Source: DAIMFL01 sp964372215 (GTDB taxonomy: Bacteria > Pseudomonadota > Alphaproteobacteria > Dongiales > Dongiaceae). Taken from it: a stretch of 23,750 nucleotides of DNA. This document shows, in pieces, positions 23,145-23,750 of the stretch. The notes beneath the pieces were generated by a model. It did not search any database. It saw nothing but the letters and a program-made list of their open reading frames with translations, and was not told the DNA's origin. Where the stretch lies: NCBI GenBank assembly GCA_964372215.1, contig CAYJQC010000049.1:1-23750 (forward strand), read 5' to 3'. Made by a program: the position numbers and the translations under genes. Position 1 is the first letter of the stretch. Each line of letters starts with the position of its first letter.

Positions 23145-23750
23145 ATGCCGCAGAAGCCCCTCGTCATCGTCACCCGCAAGCTGCCGGACGCCATCGAGAC
23201 CCGGATGATGGAGCTGTTCTCGGCTCGGCTGAACGTCGACGACAGTCCGATGAGCCAGGCGCAGCTGATCGAGGCGGTAAAGACCGCCGAGGTGCTGGTG
23301 CCGACCGTGACCGACCGGATCGACGCCAAGGTGCTGTCCCAGGCCGGTCCGAAGCTCCGGCTGATCGCCTCCTTCGGCACCGGCGTCGACCATATCGACC
23401 TGGCCACCGCGCGCCAGCGCGGCATCACGGTCACCAACACCCCGGGGGTGCTGACCGAAGACACCGCCGACATGACCATGGCGCTGATCCTGTCGGTGCC
23501 GCGCCGGCTGGCCGAGGGCGAGCGGCTGGTGCGGTCGGGCCAGTGGACCGGCTGGGGCCCGACCACCATGCTCGGCCACCGCATCTGGGGCAAACGCCTC
23601 GGCATCATCGGCATGGGCCGCATCGGCACCGCGGTGGCGCGCCGCGCCCGCGGCTTCGGTCTGGCGGTGCACTACCACAACCGGCGGCGCGTCCATCCCG
23701 ATCTCGAGCAGGAGCTCGAGGCGACCTACTGGGAGAGCCTGGACCAGATG
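23145..23750 (+). CDS. gyaR: D-2-hydroxyacid dehydrogenase, glyoxylate reductase type (3' end missing)
   Basis: The first 202 codons of an NAD(P)-dependent D-2-hydroxyacid dehydrogenase. The N-terminal catalytic part shows LIASFGTGVDHIDLATARQRGITVTNTPGVLTEDTADMTMALIL. The Rossmann nucleotide-binding loop is GIIGMGRIGTAVARRARGFGL. The combination resembles glyoxylate reductase / glycerate dehydrogenase (GyaR/GhrB-like) more than phosphoglycerate dehydrogenase, but the catalytic His-Glu region is beyond the window, so substrate is uncertain. The ATG at 23145 is the natural family start (MPQKPLVIVTRKLPDAIE). It is divergent from the SH3-like gene, with a candidate promoter about 80 bases upstream. 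Confidence 0.9.
   Translation, partial: MPQKPLVIVTRKLPDAIETRMMELFSARLNVDDSPMSQAQLIEAVKTAEVLVPTVTDRIDAKVLSQAGPKLRLIASFGTGVDHIDLATARQRGITVTNTPGVLTEDTADMTMALILSVPRRLAEGERLVRSGQWTGWGPTTMLGHRIWGKRLGIIGMGRIGTAVARRARGFGLAVHYHNRRRVHPDLEQELEATYWESLDQM

Overview
This is a very GC-rich, gene-dense chromosomal segment, almost certainly from an alphaproteobacterium and probably Rhodospirillales-like. The call rests on the conserved order ybeY-corC-lnt-(PraR/PhrR-type HTH)-metK-trmB-rimP-nusA-ylxR-infB-rbfA-truB-rpsO-pnp, on an Irr-type Fur-family regulator (HHHFF motif), and on a YlxR domain fused to an L7Ae-like domain. No tRNA, rRNA, IS element, prophage or CRISPR array was seen.

Layout. 1-3059: 3' part of ybeY, then corC and lnt, an RNA-maturation / envelope cluster with overlapping or close genes. 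3060-5784: an XRE-family regulator with its own promoter, then metK and trmB coupled by a GTGA overlap. 5785-13472: the translation/transcription operon rimP-nusA-ylxR-infB-rbfA-truB-rpsO. It is preceded by a promoter and a leader that folds into a small hairpin followed by a textbook intrinsic terminator, so the operon is probably attenuated. Three fixed-length 10-N gaps, flanked by G/C-homopolymer sequence, interrupt rimP, nusA and infB. They look like assembly damage, not biology. 13473-16654: pnp behind a heavily structured leader, then a glycerophosphodiester phosphodiesterase. 16655-18180: a nitronate-monooxygenase-like flavoprotein with an unexpected C-terminal four-cysteine cluster.

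18181-22404 is the most interesting part: irr, a rubredoxin-less rubrerythrin, a GlpC/HdrD-like protein (two 4Fe-4S motifs plus two CCG-type domains), and a DUF3501 protein, with a divergently oriented secreted cysteine peptidase of the transglutaminase-like (BTLCP) family between the last two. An imperfect palindrome resembling an Irr operator (ICE box) lies 3 bp upstream of a consensus -35 for the rubrerythrin gene. The cluster looks like an iron-regulated peroxide/redox module in which the Fe-S protein could supply electrons to rubrerythrin and DUF3501 has an unknown role. 22405-23750: a secreted SH3-like protein on the minus strand, convergent with DUF3501, then the 5' part of a D-2-hydroxyacid dehydrogenase (glyoxylate reductase type) behind a promoter that carries a perfect inverted repeat.

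Functionally most of the window is housekeeping (ribosome maturation, translation initiation, RNA turnover, SAM synthesis, lipoprotein acylation). The accessory interest is concentrated in the RNA leaders and in the irr-rubrerythrin-FeS-DUF3501 region.
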